Assembly (NCBI GenBank): GCA_021845905.1
Contig: JAJZVA010000001.1
Coordinates: forward strand, 62,001 to 126,000
Source of the DNA: Pseudomonadota bacterium
GTDB taxonomy: Bacteria > Pseudomonadota > Alphaproteobacteria > Micavibrionales > UBA2020
Direction: 5' to 3'
DNA length: 64,000 nucleotides
Below, in pieces: positions 26,033 through 35,355 of the stretch. How positions within the stretch are numbered: position 1 is the stretch's first letter; each line of letters starts with the position of its first letter. The notes beneath the pieces were generated by a model. That model was not told the DNA's origin, did not search any database, and worked only from the letters and a program-made list of their open reading frames with translations. Position numbers and translations under genes: made by a program.

Positions 26033-28201
26033 TCAATCCTTCGATACAGTGACTTTGCCGGCGTTGAGCGCCTGCAACACGTCGTCGCGCGGCCCGTCGG
26101 CAACCACTTTTCCGTTATCCATAACGATCAACCTGTCGATGACCTTCAGCAAGGCAGGCTTGTGCGTCACCAGAACGAAGGTCTTGTCCTTGATGAAAGG
26201 CTCGAGGTTGTTGAGGATCATGTTCTCCGTCGCCGTATCCATGGCGTTGGTCGGCTCGTCAAGGATGATCACCGGCGTATCCATGATGAGCGTGCGCGCC
26301 AGCGCGACGGATTGCCGTTGCCCGCCGGAAAGCCCGTCGCCGCGTTCGCCGACCGGCGCGTCGTAGCCCATCGGATGGCGGCGGACGAAATCATGAACGC
26401 CCGTCAGCTCGGCTATTTTGAGCACTTCCTCGTCGGTGGCGCGCAATCGACCCATGACGATATTCTCGCGCACCGTGCCGCTCATCAGCATCGTGTCCTG
26501 CCCCATGTAGGCGATATTGCGGCGCAAGTCGGCGGGGTCTATCTGGCGGATGTCCGTGTCGTCCACCAGAATGGTGCCGGACGACGGCTCGAAGAAATTG
26601 ACCATCAGTTTGACAAGCGTGGTCTTTCCGGAGCCGATGCGCCCGACCACGGCCACTTTTTCGCCGGGCTTGATATTGATGTTGATATTTTGCAGCACCG
26701 GGCGCCCGGCTTGCGGATAGGAGAACGTCAAATCGCGGAACTGAAAATGCCCTTTAAGCTGCGGGCGATGCAGGAACTTCTTGTCGCGCGGCCGTTCGAC
26801 CGGCTGGCGCATCACGCCGTCGAGCGTGCGGTAGGCCGAGCGCGCCTGATGATAGCGGTTGATCAGCGAGGCCATCTGCCCGACGGGCGCGATCGCGCGG
26901 GCGCCGAGAATGATGCAGGCCATCAGTTCGCCTTCCGTCATCGTCCGGTGCTGGATGGCGAACATGCCGCCGAGCATGATCATGACAGCGGACATCTTCT
27001 GAATGAAAATGGAGAAATTGACCACCATGCCCGAATAAAACCGCGACTGCTGCCCCGCTTCCGAAGCGCGCGCGACGTAATGCGCGTAATTGGCGCGGAT
27101 ATGCCCCTCACCGCCGACGCCCTTGATCGTTTCGAGATTGCCGAGCGCCTCGACCAGCAAACCATGCTGTTGCTCGCCGGTCTTCATCGCCTGATGCACC
27201 TTGCGCCGCACGGGCAGTTGCATGACGTAGCCGGTCAGCAGGACGACGACATAAAAAGCCAGAACCAGCAATGCAAAATCAAATCCCGCGATCAGCCAGA
27301 CAGCCACAACGAACAGCAGGGAAAACGGAAAGTCGACAAGCGCCGTCATTGTCGCGGAATTGAAAAACTCGCGCAGGGAGTCAAATTCCTTGAGATTATT
27401 AGCAAACGCGCCGGTCGAACCGGGTCGATGGCCGAGCCGCATGTCGAGCACCTGGCTGAACAATCGTTGGGCGATGATGACGTCGAAGCGGCGGCCGGCG
27501 ATGTCTATGAAATAGGCGCGCAGCGTGCGGATGAGGATATCGAAAACGTAGATCGAACTCGCGCCGATCACCAGCACCCAGCCGGTCGAAAAAGCGTTGT
27601 TCGGCAGCACGCGGTCGTAAAACCCCATGGAGAAGATCGGGCTGGTGAGCGCGAAGATATTGATCAGCAGCGCCGCGACGGCCACGCGTATGTAGATATC
27701 CTTGTTTTCGATCACATTGCCCCAGAACCAGTGCTCGGACAAAGGCGCGCCTTCACCGCCATCGCCCTGATGGTTGGGCCTGATATAAATGCAATAGCCT
27801 GAATAGTCCTTCGAGATATCCCTGAGGCTGGCGCTTTTTTCCTCCTTGGTCACGGGATCGAGCGTGACGCAGACATCGCCGCTGCCGCGTTGCAGAAGAA
27901 CAACGGCTTTTTTCTTCTTTGTGATGATCACGACGGGCGCGACCTGCGCGGGTATTTTCTCAAGCGGGCGCTTGATGATCCGCGCCTTGAACCCGGCGCG
28001 ATCCGCCGCCTGACAAAAAAGCTTGGGCGTCATCCCGGCCTTGCCGACGGGCAAGCCAGCCTGCAATGCGGGGGCAGAGCGTGTATGCCCGAAATGGCCG
28101 GTCACGAAAACGAGCGCCTCAAGCAGGCTGTCTTCGCGGCTTTGCGGCGCCGTATCTTCAGCCTTTCGGCTTTGCTGTTGCATTTGAGGTTGCGGTGTCA
28201 T
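26033..28201 (-). CDS. Type I secretion ABC transporter with degenerate C39-like domain (LapB type)
   Basis: Inner-membrane exporter and ATPase of 722 residues. The N-terminal C39-peptidase-like domain (about 20-145) has no catalytic Cys at the expected position (VFVTGHFGH), so it should bind and not cleave substrate, as in RTX exporters. The membrane domain is at about 165-455. The ATPase domain has Walker A GRIGSGKTTL, signature LSGGQRQS and Walker B VIILDEPTN. ATG 28201 is used; a TTG two codons upstream is possible. It overlaps the TolC gene by 44 bp. It probably exports the RTX protein encoded convergently at 18867-22412. Confidence 0.93.
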   Translation of the reverse strand: MTPQPQMQQQSRKAEDTAPQSREDSLLEALVFVTGHFGHTRSAPALQAGLPVGKAGMTPKLFCQAADRAGFKARIIKRPLEKIPAQVAPVVIITKKKKAVVLLQRGSGDVCVTLDPVTKEEKSASLRDISKDYSGYCIYIRPNHQGDGGEGAPLSEHWFWGNVIENKDIYIRVAVAALLINIFALTSPIFSMGFYDRVLPNNAFSTGWVLVIGASSIYVFDILIRTLRAYFIDIAGRRFDVIIAQRLFSQVLDMRLGHRPGSTGAFANNLKEFDSLREFFNSATMTALVDFPFSLLFVVAVWLIAGFDFALLVLAFYVVVLLTGYVMQLPVRRKVHQAMKTGEQQHGLLVEALGNLETIKGVGGEGHIRANYAHYVARASEAGQQSRFYSGMVVNFSIFIQKMSAVMIMLGGMFAIQHRTMTEGELMACIILGARAIAPVGQMASLINRYHQARSAYRTLDGVMRQPVERPRDKKFLHRPQLKGHFQFRDLTFSYPQAGRPVLQNININIKPGEKVAVVGRIGSGKTTLVKLMVNFFEPSSGTILVDDTDIRQIDPADLRRNIAYMGQDTMLMSGTVRENIVMGRLRATDEEVLKIAELTGVHDFVRRHPMGYDAPVGERGDGLSGGQRQSVALARTLIMDTPVIILDEPTNAMDTATENMILNNLEPFIKDKTFVLVTHKPALLKVIDRLIVMDNGKVVADGPRDDVLQALNAGKVTVSKD

Positions 28202-29504
28202 TTTCAAAAGCCTCGCGCAGGTCGCCCATCGCGTTCAAGAGCTGGAAACGGGCCAAAAGACTGCGGTAGCTGGCGTCGACCTGCGCCGCCTGCGCTTCGA
28301 AAAGCTTGGCGCGCGCTTCAATGATCTGAAGGTTCGTCTGTTTTCCACCCTGAAACTGGGCAAGGAAATTCTTGAGGATCGTCTCGCTTTCGGTTTCCTG
28401 CTCGGTCAGCAGGGCATACTGCCGGTCCACCGTCTGCACGGCGGTGAATTTCTGGCGCACGTCGTGTTCGACCGTGCGGACGATTTCATCGCGCTTGTCC
28501 ATCGCGGCCTGTTCCTGATCGCCGTATTTGTCGACGCGGTCTATCTGGCTGCCGCCCGTCGAAAAACTCCATGCCATCTTGATCAGTCCTTCTGCGTCGC
28601 TTGTATAGCCGCCGAGGTCGTATTTTTCGTTATCCTTGGTATAAGAGACTTCGGCGCTGACCTGCGGCATGAGATCCGACCTGACGGCATCCTTGTCGCT
28701 CATGGCGGCGTTGACAAGTTTGTCCGCCGACAGGATATGGCTGTTCGTCCGCACGGCTGTGGCAAGCGCCTGATCTATCGTGGCGGGGACCAGTCCGTTC
28801 CAAACCGGCGCGCCCAGTTCGAGTTCCGATGCGGGCGCTTCTCCGGTCACCTCCATATAATCGGCTTCGGCCTGTTGATAGGCGTCCTGATAGCCGAGCT
28901 GGGTATTCTGCGCTTGCGCGTAGATAGCGTCCGCCTGCAGAAGGTCGGCTTCGTTCGCCGCGCCGTTCTTGACCATGAGCGCGATATTCTTGCGGCGTTT
29001 TTCGATATCGGACTCGTAACTGCGGGCCAGTTGATACAAAGTCGCCGTCCGCATCAGGTTGAGATGCGCGCGGGCGGCGCGCAACGCGATATCCTGCTTT
29101 GTTCCGGTGAGGTCATATTCAGCGGCGGCAAAACGGTCTTGTGCGCCGCTGACGCGGTTTTCGACGTTAAATCCGGTGAACAAAGGTTGCGTCAGGGAAA
29201 TGGTTTCCATCTGTTTCCAGCTGGCGCTGGCGCCACCGGAGGCCGTATCCGCGCGGGTCGTAAGGTCGTTATTGTGGACGCGCCCGGTTTCCGTCTGCAC
29301 GGACAGCACCGGAAAATAACCCGCGCGTTGTTCCGCTATGTTCAATTTGGCGGCTGAGGCCGTCGCCATGCCTTCCCTGATCTGCGGATGGGTGGAAACC
29401 GCGAGATTGACCGTATCGGCAATCGTCTCCGCATGGGCGCGCGGAAAAATGCATAGCGCCGTGGTCAAAGACAAGGCAAAAGCAAGTTTCCTAACCGATG
29501 GCAA
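28158..29504 (-). CDS. TolC-family outer membrane channel of the type I system
   Basis: Outer-membrane export duct of 448 residues. A signal peptide ends AHA at about residue 25. Two internally related halves follow with long helices typical of TolC (GMATASAAKLNIAEQRAGYFP and NYEPDIEKR-like helices). There is no downstream Pal-like feature. The start is TTG, preceded by AGGGGGG 5 bases upstream; no ATG lies close by. First gene of the tolC-abc-hlyD-cyclase operon. Confidence 0.9.
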   Translation of the reverse strand: MPSVRKLAFALSLTTALCIFPRAHAETIADTVNLAVSTHPQIREGMATASAAKLNIAEQRAGYFPVLSVQTETGRVHNNDLTTRADTASGGASASWKQMETISLTQPLFTGFNVENRVSGAQDRFAAAEYDLTGTKQDIALRAARAHLNLMRTATLYQLARSYESDIEKRRKNIALMVKNGAANEADLLQADAIYAQAQNTQLGYQDAYQQAEADYMEVTGEAPASELELGAPVWNGLVPATIDQALATAVRTNSHILSADKLVNAAMSDKDAVRSDLMPQVSAEVSYTKDNEKYDLGGYTSDAEGLIKMAWSFSTGGSQIDRVDKYGDQEQAAMDKRDEIVRTVEHDVRQKFTAVQTVDRQYALLTEQETESETILKNFLAQFQGGKQTNLQIIEARAKLFEAQAAQVDASYRSLLARFQLLNAMGDLREAFENDTATSNATAKPKG

Positions 29505-29672
29505 ATAATCCCCCCTAAAATCCGCGACAAATGGCAGTCTGAAACCCTTGAATTATAGAATGCCTGACTTGTTAACCTTTCGCAACCATTCCTTGTCTTG
29601 CGGATATGATTATTAAGCTATACAATCTGAAAAACTTCGCTATTTCGTCAAAGGGAGATTGACGTTTATCTC

Positions 29673-30554
29673 ATGTCGTCAAGGTTTAAAAGAACGGCTT
29701 ACAGAGCCTGGCACAGGGCGGTCTTTCGCTTGCAAACCGCCTGCGGCATGCTGGATGTCAAGCGCCAGCCCGCGCAAACGATATTCCTCCATATTCCCAA
29801 AACAGCCGGATCGTCGGTGAACGAGTATTTTGCCAGTTTCACCGGAAGCCGCGGCTCTGATCGCTTCCTGCCGATCGACATGTACAAGGGCGACGATTAC
29901 TATTCCGAAGTCAGCGAAGAAGGGTTGGAAAAAGCCCACGCGGCCATGTATGTCACGGGCCATTTCGACTGGCATACGCTTGAAGCCATACGGCGTCCGG
30001 ATGCTTTCGTATTCACGTTTCTGCGCGATCCAGCCGAAAGGTTGCTGTCTTTCTATCATTACATCCACCACATCGACGAGCGCAAACAGACGAACAGCTC
30101 TCAGAAAGCATGGTTCAGCGGCCTGAAATCCCTGACGTTAGAAGAGTTTTGCGCGGGCGACGATCCGGACGGGCTTTACGCCACCAACAACCTGATGGTG
30201 CGCCAGATGGCAGGACGTCAAATCGGCACGGCGGCAACGGACGCGCCTTTCGAGGAGATGCTGGCGCAGGCGCTCAAAAACCTCCAGACGCTCAATTACG
30301 TCGGCTTTCAAAACAGCTTTGACAATGACTTTCAGGCGCTTGTGAAAAAAACCGGTTTTCCGCCGTTACGCCTGCCGAAGGAAAATATCACCAAAAAGCT
30401 GGCCGTTTATCCAGGCCCCGCATATGTTGCCAAAGCCGGAAAACAGGACATTCTCAAACTGGCGGCGCCGCGTCTGGCATGGGACATAAAGTTCTACCAG
30501 CAGGCGCAATCTCTGGTGCCGGAGATCAATAAGCGCCCTTTCATAAAAGCTTAG
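29673..30554 (+). CDS. Sulfotransferase family 2-like protein
   Basis: Probable PAPS-dependent sulfotransferase, 293 residues. The 5'-phosphosulfate-binding loop is visible as FLHIPKTAGSSV (about 37-48) and the 3'-phosphate-binding segment as FLRDPAERLLSFYHY (about 112-126). No signal peptide; an amphipathic basic N-terminus. These enzymes sulfate carbohydrates or other acceptors; the acceptor here is unknown. It stands between the secretion operon (divergent) and the GGDEF gene, so a surface glycan is a reasonable guess. Confidence 0.82.
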   Translation: MSSRFKRTAYRAWHRAVFRLQTACGMLDVKRQPAQTIFLHIPKTAGSSVNEYFASFTGSRGSDRFLPIDMYKGDDYYSEVSEEGLEKAHAAMYVTGHFDWHTLEAIRRPDAFVFTFLRDPAERLLSFYHYIHHIDERKQTNSSQKAWFSGLKSLTLEEFCAGDDPDGLYATNNLMVRQMAGRQIGTAATDAPFEEMLAQALKNLQTLNYVGFQNSFDNDFQALVKKTGFPPLRLPKENITKKLAVYPGPAYVAKAGKQDILKLAAPRLAWDIKFYQQAQSLVPEINKRPFIKA

Positions 30555-30664
30555 TTTAAATATAACACATTGAAAATAAATAATATTTTTTATTTTCCTA
30601 ATCTGGCATGATTCTCGCATGGCACTCCCTGTCAGTTCACAAACGCACAAGGGAGACAACGACC

Positions 30665-31477
30665 ATGACAACGTCCACATCTGAAAACAAATCCTCGGAA
30701 ATCGTCATCGACAGCCGCACGCTGGACCAGCAAATCTGGACGCTGATGGCAGACGACCAATGGCATCGCCATAAAGACGCACTCATCTTGTTGCAAAACG
30801 CGCACGCGCAGGTCAAAGCGGCGGAAAACCGCATCCGGGCGCAGGACAGGAAAATCTATGAGCTGGAACGTCTTGCGGCAACAGACTCCGTCACCGGGCT
30901 TCTCAACCGCCGCGGGTTCGAAAACTTCTGCGCGCAGGAGCTGGAACGCGCCCGCCGCCACAACACGCCGGGCAGCGTGCTGGTGCTCTTCGATCTCGAC
31001 AAGTTCAAAGAGATAAACGATACCTACGGCCATCAGGCCGGCGACGCCTGCCTGAAGAAAGTGGCCGAAACCCTGCGCCGCAAAATCCGCAGCGTCGATG
31101 CCGCGGCGCGCATGGGCGGAGATGAATTCGCCTTGCTCCTGTCCCACACCGACCCGGAAAAATCCGCCAACTGCCTCAACGAGATCAGGTATGTCATGGA
31201 TAACGTGCAACTCCTTTGGGAGCAACAGTTGCTCTCCGTCAAAACCAGCATGGGCATCAAATATTTTACCGGCGATATATCCTACGAAACCGCCTACCAT
31301 GCCGCCGATAAATCCCTTTACGAAAACAAGAGAGAACGGCATTTGATGCAACAGTCCGCCATGCGCAAGTCCTTTGCCAAGGACGGAAGCACTCAAATCC
31401 GCAACCTCGGCACGATCAACGCGCCGCAGGAAACATCAGTGCCCGGCATCGCGGGCTTCATGCTGAACGCCTTTTAA
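30665..31477 (+). CDS. GGDEF-domain diguanylate cyclase
   Basis: Soluble protein of 270 residues predicted to make c-di-GMP from two GTP. A short helical/coiled-coil N-terminal part (about 40-75) replaces a recognisable sensor domain. The GGDEF domain lies at about 78-230 with FDLDKFKEIND, GHQAGD and an intact active motif MGGDEFALL. RSVD five residues before GGDEF matches the RxxD inhibitory site. A 30-residue C-terminal tail follows. ATG 30665 is chosen because GGGAG lies 9 bases upstream. With the EAL protein at 17500 it forms a synthesis/degradation pair in one locus. Confidence 0.92.
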   Translation: MTTSTSENKSSEIVIDSRTLDQQIWTLMADDQWHRHKDALILLQNAHAQVKAAENRIRAQDRKIYELERLAATDSVTGLLNRRGFENFCAQELERARRHNTPGSVLVLFDLDKFKEINDTYGHQAGDACLKKVAETLRRKIRSVDAAARMGGDEFALLLSHTDPEKSANCLNEIRYVMDNVQLLWEQQLLSVKTSMGIKYFTGDISYETAYHAADKSLYENKRERHLMQQSAMRKSFAKDGSTQIRNLGTINAPQETSVPGIAGFMLNAF

Positions 31478-31500
31478 AAACCTTACCCCCCGAACGGCGC

Positions 31501-31531
31501 GCGAGGGATTAACCCGCTGTTAATCCCTCGC
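31501..31531. repeat. Perfect 13-bp inverted repeat
   Basis: GCGAGGGATTAAC (31501-31513) and its exact complement GTTAATCCCTCGC (31519-31531) around a 5-base loop, just after the GGDEF gene stop. No T run follows directly, so it is not a classical terminator by itself. Confidence 0.7.
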
Positions 31532-31537
31532 CGCTAC

Positions 31538-31564
31538 AATAAACGCCGTATTGTTTATTTTTTT
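31538..31564 (+). terminator. Possible weak terminator after the GGDEF gene
   Basis: AATAAAC (31538-31544) pairs with GTTTATT (31553-31559), followed by T residues to 31564. The stem is AT-rich and weak on its own, but follows the stronger 13-bp hairpin. Confidence 0.4.
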
Positions 31565-31577
31565 AAGGGGTTTTCCC

Positions 31578-32312
31578 ATGACATCCACGCAAGCCACGGC
31601 AAAACAAATTTCAGCGACGGGCAGACCGGCGCTTTTGCCGACGTCGGCGCAAAACGAGACATTCGCCAACGTCACCTATCATCTTGACGGCGAACTGGTT
31701 CCAGTGCTGACGATCGAGATCAAGCCGGACGAGCCGGTCTATTTCGAACATAACATCATGCTGTGGAAGGCGCCTACCGTGAACATCGGCATGAAAGCCA
31801 TGAAAGGCGCATTCAAGCGCATGATGGCCGGTTTGCAGGTTTTCGTGACGGAAGCGCAAGGCCAGGGCATGATCGCCTTCAGCCGCGACGGCGCCGGGCA
31901 TATCGTGCCCCTGCATCTCGAACGCGGCATGGAGATCGACGTGCGCGAGCACCAGTTTCTCGCCGCATCGCGCCATGTCGAATACAGCTTCAGCCGCGTC
32001 AAAGGCATATCCTCGATGATGTTCGGCGGCACAGGATTTTTCATCGACAAGTTCCGTTGCACCGAAGGCGAAGGCATCCTGTGGCTGCACGGCTACGGCA
32101 ATGTTTTTGAAAAGACTCTCGCGGCCGGCGAGCAGATCGAAGTCGAGCCCGGCGGCTGGCTTTACAAAGACGCCAGCGTCCAAATGGATACCAACATCCA
32201 GCGCGTTTCCAGCGGTCTCTTCGGCGGCATGAGCTTCATCACCAACCGTTTCACCGGGCCCGGGCGCGTCGGGATACAGTCGATGTACATGCACTTCCCC
32301 ACTATGGAGTAG
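31578..32312 (+). CDS. AIM24-family protein
   Basis: 244-residue protein of the AIM24/TIGR00266 family, a beta-rich fold widespread in bacteria and named after a yeast mitochondrial protein. Its role is not established. Seen: repeated glycine-rich beta segments such as GMKAMKGAFKRMMAG, SSMMFGGTGFFIDKF and GLFGGMSFITNRFTGPG, the last typical of the family end. ATG 31578 is preferred over an upstream frame because AAGGGG lies 7-8 bases before it. Ends 3 bp from the convergent pgi gene. Confidence 0.85.
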   Translation: MTSTQATAKQISATGRPALLPTSAQNETFANVTYHLDGELVPVLTIEIKPDEPVYFEHNIMLWKAPTVNIGMKAMKGAFKRMMAGLQVFVTEAQGQGMIAFSRDGAGHIVPLHLERGMEIDVREHQFLAASRHVEYSFSRVKGISSMMFGGTGFFIDKFRCTEGEGILWLHGYGNVFEKTLAAGEQIEVEPGGWLYKDASVQMDTNIQRVSSGLFGGMSFITNRFTGPGRVGIQSMYMHFPTME

Positions 32313-32315
32313 TGA

Positions 32316-33623
32316 CTAGCGTCGTCCGGCCAGCAGCTTCTTCTTGATGATCTTGCCCATCTCGACGCCGCACTGGTCGAAACTGTTGATGTTCCAGAGA
32401 ACGCCCTGCGTGAAAATCTTGTGCTCATAGAACGCCATCAGCATGCCGAGGCTTTCCGGCGTGACGTCTCTCACTTTTAAAAGCGTGCTCGGACGTCCGC
32501 CTTCGAGATTGTTCTGCGGATGCGCCTTGTCACGTTGCCCCTTGAACAGGATATCCGCCTGAATGACGCAGTTCTCGCTGTCCTCCGACGTGATGAATTC
32601 GACCGGCACGATGTCCGTTCCCTGATGCAACCATTGGAAGAAGCTGTGCTGCGCATCGTAGCCAAGACAGCCGAAAACCACCGGCCCCGTCGCGCCTTTC
32701 ACGCGCCTGCCGTTCAGTTCCACAGACTTGCCGTTGCTCTCCATGTCAAGTTGCTGCAACCACGCCGGAAAAAACTCCAACTGAGGCGGATAAGGAATCG
32801 AGGCATAGGCAAGATATTTCTCGCGGTGTGCCATGCCGATCAGCGCCATCATGACGGGAATATTCTTGGTCAGCGGCGTTTTTTTGAAGTGTTCGTCTGC
32901 CTTGCGCCCGCCTTCGAGAAATTGGGTAAAAGCCTTTGCGCCCGCCATGATCATCGGCGTGATGCCGACGGAAGACCATGTGCTGTAGCGCCCGCCGACC
33001 CAGTCCCAGAACCGGAACACGCGACCTTCCGGCACGCCCCATTTCACGGCCGTCGCGGGATTTGCCGTGACGGCGACAAACGTGCTTTTCCCCCGCGCCC
33101 ACTTCCGGGCGATGTCCGCCTGCCCCAGCGTTTCGGGCGTGGTGAATGTCTTCGAGACAATCACGAACAACGTCGATGCGGGTGACAAATCTTTCAGCAC
33201 GCTTTTGACATCGTCCGACACGAAATGCGCCTTGAGACGCGGCAGGTGATGCGCCGCCAGCGCGCGCGTGACCATTTTCGGCCCGAGCAGGCTGCCGCCT
33301 ATGCCGATATGAACGATGTCGGTGATTTTTTTGTCGCGGCGTATTTTTTCCGAGAATTCCGCCATCCGCGCCAGTTCCGCATGCACGTCCGCGACGACGT
33401 TTCTTCCGTCCACATAAATCTTTTCGCTCTTTTTCGCCCTGAGTGCCGTGTGCAAAACCGCCCAGCCGCTTGTGGCGTTGATTTTCGCGCCCGACATCAT
33501 CGCCTGCCGCCGCCCTTCAAAATCGCGTGCCCGCGCCAGCTTCAGCAATGCCGCCATATGCTTTTTGTTGATCGCAGTTCTTGAATAATCAAAAAGCAGA
33601 CCGTTGCATGTAAGGGTTTTCAT
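32316..33623 (-). CDS. pgi: Glucose-6-phosphate isomerase
   Basis: Interconverts glucose-6-phosphate and fructose-6-phosphate in the cytoplasm. 435 residues, a short version compared with the roughly 550-residue E. coli enzyme. Family landmarks: NATSGWAVLHTALR, GIGGSLLGPKMV, SKTFTTPET (phosphate-binding SKTF), the RYSTWSSVG segment, the ESNGK signature and, near the end, NSFDQCGVEMGK with the catalytic lysine region. Divergent from the alpha-glucosidase-glucokinase genes, with which it forms a small sugar-entry neighbourhood. Confidence 0.94.
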   Translation of the reverse strand: MKTLTCNGLLFDYSRTAINKKHMAALLKLARARDFEGRRQAMMSGAKINATSGWAVLHTALRAKKSEKIYVDGRNVVADVHAELARMAEFSEKIRRDKKITDIVHIGIGGSLLGPKMVTRALAAHHLPRLKAHFVSDDVKSVLKDLSPASTLFVIVSKTFTTPETLGQADIARKWARGKSTFVAVTANPATAVKWGVPEGRVFRFWDWVGGRYSTWSSVGITPMIMAGAKAFTQFLEGGRKADEHFKKTPLTKNIPVMMALIGMAHREKYLAYASIPYPPQLEFFPAWLQQLDMESNGKSVELNGRRVKGATGPVVFGCLGYDAQHSFFQWLHQGTDIVPVEFITSEDSENCVIQADILFKGQRDKAHPQNNLEGGRPSTLLKVRDVTPESLGMLMAFYEHKIFTQGVLWNINSFDQCGVEMGKIIKKKLLAGRR

Positions 33624-33747
33624 CTTTTTCCAGATTGTTATGCAGATTTTAACGTGGACAATCAGGGGAAAACGTACTTAAAATCTTAAGGCATTACAAT
33701 CAAATTGCACTCAGCTCAAAACAACCTAACTTGGCACGACTTAACGC

Positions 33748-35355
33748 ATGAAAAACACGGATTGGTGGCGCGGCGCCGTATTGTATCAGATATATCCCCG
33801 CAGCTTCAAAGACAGCAACGGCGACGGCATCGGCGATTTGCGCGGAATTACCGAAAAACTCGACTATATCGCATCGCTCGGCGTCGACGGCGTGTGGGTA
33901 TCGCCTTTTTACAAATCTCCGATGGTCGATTTCGGCTACGACGTCGAAGATTATCGCGCGATAGATCCGATGTTCGGCACGATGGAGGATTTCGACGCCC
34001 TGCTCGAAGGCATGCGCGCGCGCGGACTGAAGCTGATCATCGACCTCGTGCTCAACCATACCTCCGACAGGCATCAGTGGTTTCTTGAAAGCCGCAAGGA
34101 CAGAATCAATCCGAAAGCCGACTGGTACGTCTGGGCGGACGCGAAACCGGACGGCACGCCGCCCAACAACTGGCAATCCGTCTTCGGCGGGCAGGCCTGG
34201 CGCTTCGACCCGCGGCGCGGGCAGTATTACCTGCATCAATTTCTCAATGAACAGCCGGATCTCAACGTCCGCAATCCTGAAGTGCAGGACGCCCTGCTCG
34301 ACGTCGCCAAATTCTGGCTCGACAAGGGCGTGGACGGTTTCAGGCTGGACGTCATCAATCATTGCATTCAGGACGCCTACCTGCGCGACAACCCCTCAAG
34401 GCCGGAAAACGAACGCACGCCGGACAGGGCCTTTAAAAACACCTATGACATGCAGCGGCACCTCTACGACAAATCGCAGCCGGAAAACATCGATTTCCTG
34501 CGCCGTCTTCGCAACCTCACCGATTCATATGATGCCCGCATGACGGTGGCGGAGATCGGCGACGACAACAACATCGCGCGCTGCATCGAATACACGGCGC
34601 CGGGCCTTCTGCACACGGCCTACAGTTTTTCCCTGCTGACGGAAAAATACGGCGCCTACAACATTCATGAGATGGTCGGCAGTTTCCGTGAAAAAGGCAT
34701 GCAAAGCTGGCCGACATGGGCTTTTTCAAATCATGACGTCGTGCGAGTCGCGTCGCGTTGGGCCCTGCAGGGACATACGGACGCAAGGCAGGTGAAAATG
34801 CTCCAGGCCCTGCTGTGCAGCCTGTGGGGCACCGTATTCGTCTATCAGGGAGAGGAACTCGGGCTGACCGACGTCAAGATTCCATACGAAAAAATTCAAG
34901 ACCCTTTCAGCAAATTCACCTGGCCTGAAGATGTCGGCCGCGACGGCTGCCGCACGCCGATGCCGTGGGAGCGAGACAAGGTCAACGCGGGATTTTCCGG
35001 CCCGGGCGCGGAACCATGGCTGCCTATCGTCAAAGAGCATCATGACGCTGCCGTCGACGTGCAGGAATTGGACGAAAATTCGCCTCTGCGTTTCTTCCGC
35101 AACTTCATCAAATGGAGAAAAAACCAGCAGGCGCTTGTCTCCGGCGACATCGGCTTTTTCGAGCCGCGCGAGCCCATACTGGCTTTTTCGCGCAACGGCC
35201 TCATCGCCGTCTTCAACCTCGGCAACAAGGAAGAAACCTATACGTTGCCGGTTGGCACGAGGGCGCTTGACGGACACGGCCTGCCTTACGGCCTTTCCGA
35301 CCATGACAAGCTCCGCCTGCCTGCCTTCGGCGGCTTTTTCGGAGAAATGGGGTGA
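33748..35355 (+). CDS. GH13 alpha-glucosidase (oligo-1,6-glucosidase-like)
   Basis: Glycoside hydrolase family 13 enzyme, 535 residues, no signal peptide, so cytoplasmic. (beta/alpha)8 barrel motifs: DLVLNHTSDRH, GFRLDVINH with the nucleophile Asp, VAEIGD with the acid/base Glu and FSNHDVVR with the third carboxylate Asp. It opens with WWRGAVLYQIYPRSF, typical of exo-acting alpha-glucosidases and trehalose-6-phosphate/oligo-1,6-glucosidase relatives. It releases glucose that the next gene, glucokinase, can phosphorylate; the genes overlap by 4 bp. Confidence 0.92.
   Translation: MKNTDWWRGAVLYQIYPRSFKDSNGDGIGDLRGITEKLDYIASLGVDGVWVSPFYKSPMVDFGYDVEDYRAIDPMFGTMEDFDALLEGMRARGLKLIIDLVLNHTSDRHQWFLESRKDRINPKADWYVWADAKPDGTPPNNWQSVFGGQAWRFDPRRGQYYLHQFLNEQPDLNVRNPEVQDALLDVAKFWLDKGVDGFRLDVINHCIQDAYLRDNPSRPENERTPDRAFKNTYDMQRHLYDKSQPENIDFLRRLRNLTDSYDARMTVAEIGDDNNIARCIEYTAPGLLHTAYSFSLLTEKYGAYNIHEMVGSFREKGMQSWPTWAFSNHDVVRVASRWALQGHTDARQVKMLQALLCSLWGTVFVYQGEELGLTDVKIPYEKIQDPFSKFTWPEDVGRDGCRTPMPWERDKVNAGFSGPGAEPWLPIVKEHHDAAVDVQELDENSPLRFFRNFIKWRKNQQALVSGDIGFFEPREPILAFSRNGLIAVFNLGNKEETYTLPVGTRALDGHGLPYGLSDHDKLRLPAFGGFFGEMG

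Noticed and set aside
26162-27802. 546-codon open frame antisense to the type I ABC transporter
   Set aside because: Low-complexity His/Asp/Arg composition and full overlap with a gene having clear Walker and signature motifs.
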